A DNA stretch of 64,000 bases from Bimastos eiseni (Eukaryota; Annelida; Clitellata; Crassiclitellata; Lumbricidae): assembly GCA_959347315.1 (NCBI GenBank), contig OY365812.1, positions 1,368,727 through 1,432,726 on the forward strand, in the 5' to 3' direction. A model generated the notes under the pieces. It was not told the DNA's origin. It was given only the letters and a program-made list of their open reading frames with translations, and did not search any database. This document shows positions 45,980-55,530 of this stretch, one piece after another. The number at the start of each line of letters is the position of its first letter. The stretch's first letter is position 1. Made by a program: the position numbers and the translations under genes.

Positions 45980-48900
45980 TGAGTTGATCACCTGTCACAG
46001 GTGGATTGACAGATGATACGCAAATTAACAACAACAACAACAGGTAGTCGTGCAATAGGAAGAGAATGGAGAGAGGGGAGGAGAAGGAGAAGGAAGAGAA
46101 GAAGGAAAAGGAGATGGAAGAGAAGAAAGAGAAGGAGAAGGAAGAGAATAAGGAAGAGGAGAAGGAAGAGGAGAAAGAGAAGGAGAAGGAGAAGGAAGAG
46201 AAGAAGGAAGAGGAAAAGGAAGAGAAGAAGGAAGAGGAGAAGGAAGAGGAGAAAGAGAAGAAGAAGGAAGAGAAGAAGGAAGAGGAGAAGGAAGAGAAGA
46301 AGGAAGAGGAGAAGAAGAGGAGAAAGAGAAGGAGAAGGAAGAGAAGAAGGAAGAGGAGAAGGAAGAGAAGAAGGAAAAGGAGAAGGAAGAGAAGAAAGAG
46401 AAGGAGAAGGAAGAGAAGAAGGAAGAGGAGAAGGAAGAGAAGAAAGAGAAGGAGAAGGAAGAGAAGAAGAAAGAGGAGAAGGAAGAGAAGAAGGAAGAGG
46501 AGAAGGAAGAGGAGAAAGAGAAGGAGAAGGAAGAGAAGAAGGAAGAGGAGAAGGAAGAGGAGAAAGAGAAGGAGAAGGAGAAGGAAGAGAAGAAGGAAGA
46601 GGATAAGGAAGAGGAGAAAGAGAAGGAGAAGGAAGAGAAGAAGGAAGAGGAGAAGGAAGAGGAGAAAGAGAAGGAGAAGGAGAAGGAAGAGAAGAAGGAA
46701 GAGGAGAAGGAAGAGGAGAAAGAAGAGGAGAAAGAGAAGGAGAAGGAAGAGAAGAAGGAAGAGGAGAAAGAGAAGGAGAAGGAGAAGGAAGAGAAGAAGG
46801 AAGAGGAGAAGGAAGAGAAGAAAGAGAAGGAGAAGGAGAAGGAAGAGAAGAAGGAAGAGGAGAAGGAAGAGGAGAAAGAGAAAGAGAAGGAGAAGGAAGA
46901 GAAGAAGGAAGAGGAGAAGGAAGAGGAGAAAGAGAAGGAGAAGGAGAAGGAAGAGAAGAAGGAAGAGGAGAAAGAGAAAGAGAAGGAGAAGGAAGAGAAG
47001 AAGGAAGAGGAGAAGGAAGAGGAGAAAGAGAAGGAGAAGGAAGAGAAGAAGGAAGAGGAGAAGGAAGAGGAGAAAGAGAAGGAGAAGGAAGAGAAGAAAG
47101 AGAAGGAGAAGGAAGAGGAGAAAGAGAAGGAGAAGGAAGAGAAGAAGGAAGAGGAGAAGGAAGAGGAGAAAGAGAAGGAGAAGGAGAAGGAAGAGGAGAA
47201 GGAAGAGGAGAAGGAAGAGGAGAAAGAGAAGGAGATGGAAGAGAAGAAGGAAGAGGAGAAGGAAGAGGAGAAAGAGAAGGAGAATGAGAAGGAAGAGAAG
47301 AAGGAAGAGTAGAAGGAAGAGGAGAAAGAGAAGGAGAAGGAAGAGAAGAAGGAAGAGGAGAAGGAAGAGGAGAAAGAGAAGGAGAAGGAAGAGAAGAAGG
47401 AAGAGGAGAAGGAAGAGGAGAAAGAGAAGGAGAAGGAGAAGGAGAAGGAAGAGAAGAAGGAAGAGGATAAGGAAGAGGAGAAAGAGAAGGAGAAGGAGAA
47501 GGAAGAGAAGAAGGAAGAGGAGAAGGAAGAGGAGAAAGAGAAGGAGAAGGAAGAGAAGAAGGAAGAGGAGAAGGAAGAGGAGAAAGAGAAGGAGAAGGAG
47601 AAGGAAGAGAAGAAGGAAGAGGAGAAAGAGAAGGAGAAGGAGAAGGAAGAGAAGAAGGAAGAGGAGAAGGAAGAGGAGAAAGAGAAGGAGAAGGAAGAGA
47701 AGAAGGAAGAGGAGAAGGAAGAGGAGAAAGAGAAGGAGAAGGAAGAGAAGAAGAAAGAGGAGAAGGAAGAGGAGAAAGAGAAGGAGAAGGAAGAGAAGAA
47801 GGAAGAGGAGAAGGAAGAGGAGAAGGAAGAGGAGAAGGAAGAGGAGAAAGAGAAGGAGAAGGAGAAGGAAGAGAAGAAGGAAGAGGAGAAGGAAGAGGAG
47901 AAAGAGAAGGAGAAGGAGAAGGAAGAGAAGAAGGAAGAGGAGAAGGAAGAGGAGAAAGAAGAGGAGAAAGAGAAGGAGAAGGAAGAGAAGAAGGAAGAGG
48001 AGAAAGAGAAGGAGAAGGAGAAGGAAGAGAAGAAGGAAGAGGAGAAGGAAGAGAAGAAAGAGAAGGAGAAGGAGAAGGAAGAGAAGAAGGAAGAGGAGAA
48101 TGAAGAGGAGAAGGAGAAGGAAGAGAAGAAGGAAGAGGAGAATGAAGAGAAGAAGGAAGAGGAGAAGGAAGAGAAGAAGGAAGAGGAGAATGAAGAGAAG
48201 AAGGAAGAGGAGAAGGAAGAGGAGAAAGAGAAGGAGAAGGAAGAGAAGAAGGAAGAGGAGAATGAAGAGGAGAAGGAGAAGGAAGAGAAGAAGGAAGAGG
48301 AGAAGGAAGAGAAGGAGAAGGAAGAGAAGAAGGAAGAGGAGAAAAAGAGAAGAAGGAAGAGGAGAAGAAGAAAAAAGAGGAAGAGACGGTAGAGGAAGAA
48401 AAAGAAGAAGGAATAGTAGAGGATGGAGAAGAAGGAGGAGGAGGAAGGATAATGGGTGGAGGAGAAGACATAGGAAGGGGAAAGGAGAAGGAGAAGGAGG
48501 ATTACGGAAATAAGAATAAAGAGGAGGAGTGGAGAGAAATGAGGGAGAGGAATTGAAAATGAAAGCGGAGAAGGATGAGTAACCGGAGAATGAAGAGATG
48601 CCGAGAAGAATGTCGAGGATAAGAAGAAGCGACTTGGAGAAGGAGGATGAGGAGGTAACGTAGAAGGAATGGAAGGCGAAGAGGAAAAAGAATAAGTACA
48701 AAAGGCGAAGAGGTGGAGCAGAATATTTGGGAGAATGGAAGAGTATACGGAAGGACGGAGGAATGGCGGCAGGAAGGAGGAGAGGAAGTAAGGAAGAAGT
48801 AGGATGAAGACACGACACAGGAAGCGAGGAAGAGGGAGGAAGAAGGGGAGAAAAATAGGAGGAGGGGGTTTAATGAAGAGAATAGAAAGAAGAAAAGGAA

Positions 48901-49635
48901 GAGAAGAAGAACATAGTTATGATACATATTAGTGGTGAGAATGGATAGAGACAGATACAGATACAGAGACATTGCCTTCTCACACACTGGGAAGGAGCGA
49001 GATGCAGAGACAGACCGACAGACAGACAGACAGACAAACAAACAAGCAGACAGACAGAAAGAGATACAGACAGACAGCGAGCTGCTATGGTGATCGAGCA
49101 CTTGGAGGAATCCCAGGAGGAGGCAAGAGGATGTTGAACAATAAAAGGAGGAAGAGGATGAGGAGGAGGAGGAAGAGGAGGAGGAAGAGGAAGAAGAGGA
49201 TGAGGAGGAGGAGGAGTATAAAAGGAAGGAAGAGGTGGAATGCCTTGCAGGGCTGCCTATCCTTGGAAGGCAAACACACGGATGGATCTAACACGGTCAA
49301 ATCCAATCAGTCGGCATTTGCAGATAGGTGAGAACAGGTACAGGTGGCAGTTGATTAGAATACGTCTCATTGAGTCAGTGAATTAGAGAGACCGTCGTTT
49401 CCTATTTATGTACCGCCTTCAGTTCATCACCATATTGCCATTGCTTTCCTAGATGTATTCGCTTCTGCTGCATATAACGAGGTTGATTTAACAATAATAC
49501 TAATAATACTAAAACTACTACTACTAATAATAATAACAACAAAATGACAATAATAAAATTTACAATTACAACAACATTATTATTATTAATGACATTAATA
49601 AAATAATAATGTTTATGGTGTAAATAACAATAATG

Positions 49636-49672
<37 letters not shown>

Positions 49673-51980
49673 AATAATATAAATAATAATGAAAATAATA
49701 ATAATAATATTATTATTAATATAATAATATAATAATAATAATAAAAATAATAATAATAATAATGGTAATAATGATTAACTTTCATGACATAATAAGAATA
49801 ATTATATAAAAAATAATAATAACAATAATTACCATAATGATATTAATAATGATAGTAGTAATGCCAATGACATATACTAATTATAATAATTATTATGATA
49901 ATAATGATGAAAAAAACCTGAATAAATTCATAATGAAATCAATCAAAATGAATGGATGGTTAATGACACCAGTAAAAATTGTATTGACCAAGATAATTGC
50001 GACATTTATAATAATAACGACAATGAAATTAGTGCAGCAGTAGTAATTCAGAGGCTGCGTTCTTTCCTTGCATTTAGTCCTGGAAAGTGATCTGGCAATA
50101 TTCGACACACCTATCTCACAGCGCCAGTATTTTTCGGTCGAACTTAATCTGATGGCATGCATAATTATAATTATTATTATTATTTATCATTTATTAAATT
50201 TAAAACGCGCGCAAGGTCATACCGAAATGTTAATCTGAGGCGCGGATAGTCAATCGCCAGAGGAAGAAGCACTTAGATTTCCAATTGCTTGAAAGCTAAT
50301 GAGAAACAGTGAGTCTTGAGTCGCATTTTAAAGGAAGGACGTGAATTTGTGTAAAGAAGAGAGCATGGTGATTAAATTCAGCAGTATGCCGCCGGATATG
50401 AGATCCGGAACCTCTTATTTGAGATCCACATGTTTTATTTCGAAACTCAACCTTTTTAGAAACATAATACTTATCTTTGGCCCAATTTGTCTCATAAGAT
50501 AATATTATTTTCATTAACTCTTTATGCAAAGGTCAGACATTTTTCGCAGTCTCCTTAGGAAGCAATCATTTTTCTGTTCACCCGTAGCAAAAGGGTTTAC
50601 AAGTGGTCTAAGAAGGCAAACCGCGTCTTCTTTGTACCAGCGTGTTAGCAACGTTTTGGCCAACCTGTCTAAGAATGAAAGCTAATTTCTGCGCACCCTG
50701 TGCAACTGATCACACCTGTCACTATAGAATGTCGGCAGCTTCCTGGTCAATTACGTTTACAAGAAAAGCTATTTTCGGTCCAATATGTACGCTAATGGAG
50801 CGCTTTAAATACGTGGGCACAATTCGACTTTATTTGGAAGCGCTAAGCTGTCGGCTTTAAATTTCCTGAAAGTAGCTGCAATGGCGACCGCTGAGGGGCC
50901 TTCTTTCATCGATTCATCCCGGGATTCTGTCGTCTTGTTCGGAAGGGAATTAAGCAAAGGAAGATTCTCCACATTCTTCGCTTACAAGAAGAAATCTTCT
51001 CCAACTTAGCAGAGTAGGCGATCATGGTGATGATGATGACGACTACGACGACGACGATGATGATGATGACTATGATGATGATGATGATGTTGTTGTAATA
51101 TCCTGTTCCAAACTCAGATGGCGCATTTGCGGGATCTTTACAGGCACTGAATAAATATCCAAGAGTAAAAGACACACGCACGCCCAACACACACACAGAC
51201 ACCCACCCACCCCACCCCACCCTCACACACACAACACACAACACACAACATACAACATACAACATACAACATACAACATACAACATACATGCAGTTTCCG
51301 GCATGCATACAGATACAAACACAGATAAACACGTTCAAACATACAGACATATCTACACATACATATATTTATACACACATACATGTACTTATATACACAT
51401 AATATATGAATATATATTATATATACTTACATAGTTACAATACTAAAGATTCAATACATTACAGTAACAAAGATACATGAAACACAATAGCAATACGATA
51501 TACTTCATGCATTCGATATAATATACTAATGCTATATATATATATATATTTATATATATTTATATATATTTATATATATTTATATATATTTATATATATA
51601 TATGTATTTATAGGCCTACACACATTCTATTGTTCCCGTGACATTTGCATGTCTATCGTATGAACACAGTCTCGCATCCTTTCACGACGAATTACATCAC
51701 GCATTGGTGACAGCGCCCAACCATTAAGTCCGTTAAAAGCAGTAGCGCTAAAGAAGAAGCAGTTCCAAGAAGACCGAACCTTTTTGACGTAAGAGGCGGC
51801 GTCCTCCTCCGTATATACTTCGTTGCTGACCGCTCCCCTCCGCACGCGGTTGTATTCGCTCTTTGGAGGGGGTGTTTCACACGCGTCCGCGTCCGCGTTA
51901 CGCAACGGCTCTTCCATCACCGCGCCGATTCCCGCCGACGCCTTAGTCGACGTCACAGTTGCCACGGGAGACTTAGTCGT
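36517..51980 (-). CDS. PRKAR1: cAMP-dependent protein kinase type I regulatory subunit (ten exons found)
   Basis: Exons on the minus strand in order: 51980-51780, 44527-44436, 43137-43076, 41586-41540, 40753-40655, 39484-39425, 39063-39003, 38528-38407, 37640-37559, 36689-36517. All have GT-AG borders. Lengths sum to 999 bp, giving 332 residues plus stop with no frame break. The protein binds and inhibits the PKA catalytic subunit until cAMP binds. Pseudosubstrate RRGAV (alanine at the phospho-site) marks type I. Two cyclic-nucleotide-binding domains keep the phosphate-binding cassettes [15 protein letters not shown] and [15 protein letters not shown], each with the critical E and R. Intron positions fit those of vertebrate RI genes. 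The N-terminal docking/dimerisation helix bundle (about 60 residues) is not seen; it may lie outside the window or be absent from this form. Confidence 0.93.
36690..37558 (-). repeat. Intronic dimeric tandem array of AG|GT splice-junction-like units
   Basis: In gene sense about 17 degenerate units carry (T)nCCCAG|G. Their junctions, by plus-strand CCTG-type position, are near 36726, 36781, 36815, 36854, 36889, 36919, 36961, 37012, 37063, 37102, 37170, 37222, 37280, 37389, 37424, 37474 and 37507. Two unit types alternate. Type A is CTTGTNATTCCCAG followed by GTGAGATCGCCTTA-like sequence, the same as the start of the last exon. Type B is TTTTTCCCAG followed by GTCGGAAT. Dimer spacing is about 65-93 bp. 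The true exon boundary at 36689 is a type A unit. Confidence 0.85.
37559..37640 (-). CDS. PRKAR1: PKA RI exon (CNB-B, middle)
   Basis: Acceptor GTATTGTAG then GGTCAAGCA; donor TTTG|GTCAGT, phase 1. It reads [20 protein letters not shown] then LGPSDYFG, 27 codons plus one base, the same length and borders as the vertebrate exon ending in SDYFG. Confidence 0.95.
37803..37868 (+). repeat. RTE-type LINE 3' tail, partial
   Basis: GAAGTGTCAGTCCCAAGTC, GGGTAAATCC and GAAAGGAGATGG. The second half is not recognisable. It lies in a PKA gene intron. Confidence 0.55.
38407..38528 (-). CDS. PRKAR1: PKA RI exon (start of CNB-B)
   Basis: Acceptor TTGCTTCTGCAG and donor TTAGAA|GTAAGT. It reads (E)[19 protein letters not shown] then [20 protein letters not shown] and E. 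122 bp, phase 2 to 0. Confidence 0.96.
38575..38915. repeat. TG-rich and GAA/AGG-rich simple repeats in intron
   Basis: A GTGTGTGTGTGGGAGGG stretch at 38590 and an A/G-rich AAGAAGAAGAAGAACAGG tract at 38728-38915 flank the 3' splice side of the next exon's intron. Confidence 0.8.
39003..39063 (-). CDS. PRKAR1: PKA RI exon (linker between CNB-A and CNB-B)
   Basis: Acceptor TTTCTGCAG and donor CTCG|GTTAGC. It reads [20 protein letters not shown] plus one base: the hinge helix connecting the two cAMP-binding domains. Confidence 0.96.
39100..39232 (-). mobile_element. tRNA-derived SINE, copy 3 (truncated)
   Basis: Minus strand: TTAGAGCGATCGGCCTGTAA, B-box GGGTTCGACCATCG, core TGTAGGGACCTTGAGCAGG and CACAATCGCTCTGCAATATA. 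It lacks the AGAAGGGCGGTAT tail. It lies in an intron of the PKA gene in the same transcriptional sense. Confidence 0.7.
39425..39484 (-). CDS. PRKAR1: PKA RI exon (end of CNB-A)
   Basis: Acceptor CTGTGACAG and donor ATG|GTAAGC. Twenty codons starting [17 protein letters not shown] and ending ILM. The tryptophan that caps cAMP in site A lies in this stretch in RI proteins. Confidence 0.97.
39935..40005 (+). repeat. CA-rich microsatellite
   Basis: ACACACACATACATAAGCAC and a perfect ACACACACACACACACA run within a PKA intron. Confidence 0.85.
40275..40545 (+). repeat. AGACAGAG-type purine-rich simple sequence
   Basis: Imperfect CAGACAGAG/GACAGAGAG and GCAGAGGCAGAGGCAGAGG tracts in a PKA intron. 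The minus-strand Ser/Leu-rich readings are not genes. Confidence 0.8.
40655..40753 (-). CDS. PRKAR1: PKA RI exon (CNB-A phosphate-binding cassette)
   Basis: Acceptor GTCGTCGATAG and donor GTCAAG|GTCAGA. Thirty-three codons: [20 protein letters not shown] then [13 protein letters not shown]. Contains the cAMP contacts E (in GEL) and R (in PRAAT). Confidence 0.97.
41540..41586 (-). CDS. PRKAR1: PKA RI exon ([18 protein letters not shown])
   Basis: Acceptor TTTCTTTCCAG and donor GTGGAG|GTATGG. The 47-bp exon is phase 1 at its start and reads (G)[15 protein letters not shown]. Confidence 0.95.
41587..43075. repeat. PKA intron with TA tracts and an RTE-type tail
   Basis: (TA)n tracts at about 41838-41915 and 42659-42697. 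A minus-strand RTE-type tail at 42318-42412 (CAGTGCCAGTCCCAAGCC, TGGATAAAGAAGGAGCCCG, CACAGTGTCGTTGAACTGC). No further exon is needed here because the flanking exon phases match directly. Confidence 0.75.
43076..43137 (-). CDS. PRKAR1: PKA RI exon (start of CNB-A)
   Basis: Acceptor TTTCTATTACAG and donor CAAG|GTAAAG. It reads (S)[20 protein letters not shown] and the first base of G. It departs from the usual AGETVIQQG by having [10 protein letters not shown]. Confidence 0.94.
43398..43482 (-). repeat. RTE-type LINE 3' tail
   Basis: Minus strand: AACAGTGCCAGTCCCAAGGC, TGGAGAAAGGAGGAGGGTG, then a diverged GGTGTCGTTTAAAATC end. Confidence 0.7.
43517..43872. repeat. GACA/GAGA array between TA tracts
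   Basis: 43605-43735 is a 16-bp GACAGAGAGACAGACA-type array (about 8 units). It is bordered by TATATA tracts at 43517-43545 and 43818-43872. Both strands are open (ETDRETDR / SLSVSLSV) but not coding. Confidence 0.95.
44020..44097 (+). repeat. 12-bp minisatellite (GGTGGTGTGAGT), about 6 units
   Basis: Six or so near-identical units within a PKA intron. Confidence 0.95.
44128..44275 (-). pseudogene. CR1/L2-like LINE C-terminal fragment
   Basis: The minus strand reads [20 protein letters not shown] then [16 protein letters not shown] and a stop, followed by GGCGCTATATAAATC and ATACGATACC. This is the clearest copy of this LINE's ORF end in the window and it is uninterrupted over about 36 codons. 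Confidence 0.75.
44290..44340 (+). repeat. (GAT)n microsatellite
   Basis: GATGATGATGATG runs with short interruptions, just downstream of a PKA exon in gene order. Confidence 0.85.
44436..44527 (-). CDS. PRKAR1: PKA RI exon (N-terminal helices of CNB-A)
   Basis: Acceptor TTTTTGCATCAG and donor CGCAG|GTAGAT. Thirty codons plus [22 protein letters not shown] then [10 protein letters not shown](S). Corresponds to the VIPKDYKTM...NVLFAHLDDNERS exon of other RI subunits. Confidence 0.95.
44640..45240. repeat. GACA, CT-rich and 8-bp (CTCTGATC) simple repeats
   Basis: ACAGACAGAGAGACAGACAG at 44690-44745, TCTCTCTCTCTCTCTC-rich sequence at 44878-45070, and five CTCTGATC units at about 45199-45240. 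All lie within the large PKA intron. Confidence 0.9.
45241..45902. repeat. AT-rich intron with several TATATA tracts
   Basis: TA tracts at about 45385-45435, 45527-45543 and 45715-45785. No exon was found. Confidence 0.8.
45903..45978 (+). repeat. (GT)n microsatellite
   Basis: Mostly GTGTGTGTGT with two GTGC interruptions, immediately before the homopurine array. Confidence 0.95.
46066..48520 (+). repeat. 2.4 kb homopurine array (GAGAAG/GAAGAG hexamers)
   Basis: Essentially only A and G on the plus strand, with isolated T variants (GATAAG, GAGATGG, GAATGAG). Periods are 48 and 54 bp built from hexamers GAAGAG, GAGAAA, GAGAAG and AAGAAG. Because the period is a multiple of 6, all three frames stay open on the plus strand (KEEEKE, RRKRRR, GEGREE) and at least two on the minus strand ([12 protein letters not shown]). 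These are not genes. It is located in the 7.25-kb intron of the PKA gene; transcribed sense is CT-rich. Confidence 0.97.
48521..49230 (+). repeat. Degenerate purine-rich continuation plus GACA and GAGGAG tracts
   Basis: A/G content falls gradually after 48520. GACAGACAGACAGACAGAC lies at about 49013-49035 and GAGGAGGAGGAAGAGGAGG at 49155-49220. Long Ser/Leu readings on the minus strand reflect composition. Confidence 0.8.
49490..49920 (+). repeat. AAT/ATT-rich tract
   Basis: Imperfect AATAATAATAATAATA and TATTATTATTATTATTA runs in both orientations. It can form hairpins. No gene. Confidence 0.9.
49921..51779. other. Remainder of the large PKA intron
   Basis: No other exon was recognised. 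Simple repeats: GATGATGATGACTATGATG at 51030-51090, an 8-bp ACAACATA/ACAACACA array at 51230-51290, and TATATATTTA units at about 51537-51605. About 50590-50900 looks more complex but showed no domain. Confidence 0.5.
51780..51980 (-). CDS. PRKAR1: PKA RI exon with pseudosubstrate site
   Basis: Acceptor TCTGTTTTTGCAG and donor AAAAAG|GTTCGG, 67 codons, phase 0 on both sides. It starts [20 protein letters not shown] and continues [20 protein letters not shown]. It ends with the conserved block [20 protein letters not shown] and SYVKK. RRGAV blocks the catalytic site of PKA as a pseudosubstrate. The first 45 residues are low in conservation, as is usual for the linker between the docking domain and the inhibitor site. 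Confidence 0.93.
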
Positions 51981-52000
51981 CTGCAAAAACAGATAACGCC

Positions 52001-52008
52001 TGACGTCA
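52001..52008. promoter_or_regulatory. Palindromic CRE-like site TGACGTCA
   Basis: A perfect TGACGTCA lies 20 bp upstream of the acceptor of the pseudosubstrate exon; an ACGACGTCAGTG half-match is at about 52139. This octamer is the consensus cAMP-response element bound by CREB/ATF. A function here would need an alternative promoter at this exon, which is unproven. Confidence 0.3.
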
Positions 52009-53929
52009 TCCGGTGATTATGCGTTGCATTAAGAGCATTGATGGTAGATTTCAGAGCAAAATTTAAAGGCTCATATTGTGTCAGTTCGAAGTGATTAATT
52101 TTACATAAGTGTGCAAAACTTGTCCACAGCTTACCCTAACGACGTCAGTGCACTTACCATAATCACTCTCACGACGATTAAACTGATTCTAAACGATCCT
52201 CTCACGACGTTCGGCATTTGACGCCCCCTAGAGGCCTACTGCAAGTTTGTCAAAAAATGTTTGCTATATATAAGGCGTGCTGTTACTTTTCGACTCAAAA
52301 TATTTTATTAGAACGCCGAATTTTCGGGATAGTGAACAAATACATTTAAGTATTAATTTAAGTATTTAAATATGAAGTTAAAGGTTCAACGTTTTGGTAG
52401 CCACGAAAATCATTTCCTTGTTCGATGCATTTTAAACACCTCTATAATTATCGGTAGCATAATGTAATTCGCTCAAAGCAATAATTGTATGATCGTCACA
52501 AGTAGAAACTATCAAGTCAATGCTTCGATTTTCAAGTGAAAGAAGCTTTTAGCATATCTATCAAATAATTTGATCGCCGTCTACAATATCTATCGATCTG
52601 ATCGATTGTTTTTGGAGATCTCCATACTCTTCTCGAGTTCAATTGAATTTTCTTAAATTGCTGATAGTTTGATAGTCATTGTCAAAGCTTGAAAATTTGA
52701 GATTTTGCATCACTAATTCCATTATTATAAATAAACCTGGATATATAGTCCCGTTGTGCAACTTGGATTCCACAACGAAAATTATATTTCTATGCGGTTT
52801 CATATATATATATATATATACATATATTCTTATTTATTTATATTATTAATGGTATAGTAAAAAGTGCTAATAGGCCCTATGTGAAACAGGAAAAATTAAT
52901 CTAACTTACATTATTAAATTGGCAAAGACTGAAGCCTTGGGCATTATAACAAAGTATAAGTCTGTAGATAACACTCGGTAAAATTACGTACAATAGGATT
53001 GAAGCAACAAGTCATAATTATTATTAGCGAATAACTATTAGACAATCTAGTAACTGGAAAAAATTGAGCACAATATTTGTGAACCTGACACATAGGGGCA
53101 GAAAATATATATTTTTTTAAGTATTTAAACCCTCGCAATAACGCGCTTTAAAGGTGTTTAAGAAAATTTTCATATTGCGCCAGCTAAGTGTCTGGCTACA
53201 ACTTGCTGCTTACAATCACGTTAGCTTAGATTAATTTAGATTAGATAAAATGATATAACACATTATAGTGGTATCAGATTATATTAGACTAGATTAGATT
53301 ATCTATGATCTTGAAGGGATCTCATAAACATTTGCTGGCAATATGTAAGAGATAATCCAATGTACAAAATGAGGATTTAATTATATCATAGAAAAGACAT
53401 AATACTCAAAGGTGTCTAATCTTCGCATTACGAAAGTACCAGCAACTACTACGATACAAGTAACTCTACACTGTCGTTCAGATTAGACTGCATTTGATTA
53501 GATCAGGTCAGATCAGATATTTATTATTTATTAAGGTTGGATTATCCATATTCTGGAATTGATTAGGTCTACAAAATTATAACGTGAACAGATATACGTC
53601 AGCGATGAATGGATTCAGAGCTGTGTCATCTTGAGGCAACAAAGGTTGTTGACCTCTGCACAAATTATCTTGGCCTACTTATCATCTGACTCAGTCTATT
53701 TTCCAGTGATTCGTGTTAAGGACTGAAAGTACGTTCAGTGTTCGTTTGCTACGTGACTTAGCGTAGACTTCTAACAACCGTAACACCTTATTGGGAAACC
53801 ATATCCCCATGTTGATCTAATTTGGGCTTATTAGTAACTAAAACACCCGAAATTTTGTTTCGAGCACATATTTTAAGGATATCTTGAATTAACCACTCCA
53901 CTGAATATCGCCACTAACTATACTCTGCC
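52009..53929. other. AT-rich region, no exon recognised
   Basis: Searched on the minus strand for an RI docking/dimerisation exon and nothing similar was seen. A short TA tract occurs at about 52804-52820 and an AAAGGTGTCTAATC dispersed-family word at about 53410. Confidence 0.4.
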
Positions 53930-54015
53930 AGTGCCAGTCCCAAGCCTGGATAAGCGACGAGGGCAACGCTAATGATCTTTGTCATCACACAGTGTCGCTA
54001 AACTGCAACAACCAC
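53930..54015 (+). repeat. RTE-type LINE 3' tail (near-consensus)
   Basis: CCAGTGCCAGTCCCAAGCCT, GGATAAGCGACGAGGGCAAC, GCTAATGATC, ATCACACAGTGTCGCTAAAC and TGCAAC. Confidence 0.8.
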
Positions 54016-54077
54016 CACCATCACGCCACTGTATTTGAAAATAAAACATTAAATCAACTTAACCACTGTAAATACGC

Positions 54078-54166
54078 TGACAGTGTCAGTCCTAAGCCTA
54101 GGTAAAGGGGGACGGTGACGCTAATGATATTTGTTATCACACAGTGTCGTTAAACTGCAACTACTA
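54078..54166 (+). repeat. RTE-type LINE 3' tail (near-consensus)
   Basis: ACAGTGTCAGTCCTAAGCCT, AAAGGGGGACGGTGACGC, TAATGATATTTGTTATCAC and AGTGTCGTTAAACTGCAAC. Same orientation as the previous copy, 63 bp away. Confidence 0.8.
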
Positions 54167-54402
54167 CCCCACTGATCAAGAATCACCCTATTATACCAAT
54201 TAGTCTCTTCCAAGTTCAGTGATAACAAGTTTCCAGATAATCATTAGCTCTACCTCTTCTTCCGCTCTTCAACACATCGTCCGAGTTCTAATACAAATTG
54301 AGAGAGTCCGTTTCGTTGTTTCATTCATTTTCGAATTGATTTAAGCGGTAAATCAGGTCAAATAAAATCTTTTTGACAAAACACCACAGTAGTAGAAGTC
54401 TC

Positions 54403-54486
54403 AGTTTAACGGCACTCTTTGATAACAACGATCAATAGCATTGCCCTCCTCCAGTATCCAGATCTGAGTCTGGCACTGCCTGAATG
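54403..54486 (-). repeat. RTE-type LINE 3' tail, opposite orientation
   Basis: Minus strand: AGGCAGTGCCAGACTCAG, TGGATACTGGAGGAGGGC, AATGCTATTGATCG and GAGTGCCGTTAAACTGAG. Confidence 0.7.
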
Positions 54487-54839
54487 CAGGCAGCAGCTGA
54501 TTAAGAATTAGTTTTGGCTTTTCGCTTTTGATCCAATAACATTAATTTTTCGTCAAAGATATAATACTACTTTGAACAGATATGAGGGTGTCTAAAACAA
54601 GTCAAGATTTTTAATATGCTCTTGAGCTTTTAACGACATCTGTTGGCGGCCGAAAGACGCTAACATCGAACCTACTTTGTTCTCAAATTTGTGATTTGTT
54701 ATGACCTATTTCTCTGTTGCAAAGTAACCTATGTGATATATTACAGTGTGCTTACATTCCAGACTCTAGCGAAGAAATAGGCCTAGGTCGAATGCTTTCC
54801 AAATTCACATCTATTCTCCGTTCATCTTAAGTTTCAGCC

Positions 54840-55009
54840 GTGTGTATGTGGAGCTTTGTGGCTTATTAGCTATGTATGTATATGTAGCTGCATGTGAATG
54901 TATGCGGGGTATGTGGGTGTATGTGTGTGTGTATATGTGCATAGGTGTGCATTTGTGTGTGTGTGTGCGTGTGTGTGTGTTTGTGTGTTTGTGTGTGTGT
55001 TTGTGTGTT

Positions 55010-55087
<78 letters not shown>

Positions 55088-55090
55088 TAT
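54840..55090 (+). repeat. (GT)n microsatellite with TTTG variants
   Basis: GT-rich from 54905. A pure GTGTGTGTGTGTGTGTGTGT run at about 55017-55085 is preceded by GTGTGTTTGTGTG variants. Confidence 0.95.
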
Positions 55091-55149
55091 GTATATTTCA
55101 CATTCTTTCCCATCCTATCCTTGTCTTCCATTTCCTTTCCATACCTAAC

Positions 55150-55530
55150 GAGAAGGAAGAGGAAGAGAAACAAGAAGAAGTACAAGAACGAGCACAAGAA
55201 CGAAAGCAACAGAACAAAACAAGAACAAAGCAACTGAACAAAAACAAGAACAAAAGCAACTGAACAAAAACAGAACAAAAGCAACAGAACAAGACAAGAA
55301 CAAAAGCAACAGAACAAAAACAAGCACAAAAGCAACTGAACAAAAACAAGAACAAAAGCAGCTGATCAAAAACAGAACAAAAGCAACAGAACAAAAATAA
55401 GAACAAATGCAACTTAACAAAAACAAGAACAAAAGCAACTGAACAAAAACATGAAAAAAATCAACAGAAGAAAACAAGAACAAAGGCAACTGAATAAAAA
55501 CAAGAAAAGGCAACATAACACAAAAACAAG
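55150..55530 (+). repeat. Degenerate ACAAGAACAAAAGCAACTGA-type repeat
   Basis: A diverged forerunner of the perfect 26-bp array that follows, with units of 20-27 bp such as AACAAAAGCAACTGAACAAA. The gradient from diverged to perfect suggests expansion at one end. Confidence 0.9.

Noticed and set aside
45885..48818. 977-codon minus-strand and 815-codon plus-strand open frames
   Set aside because: Produced by the homopurine array with a period of six. Low-complexity Leu/Phe or Lys/Glu/Arg readings, with no sign of selection for one frame.
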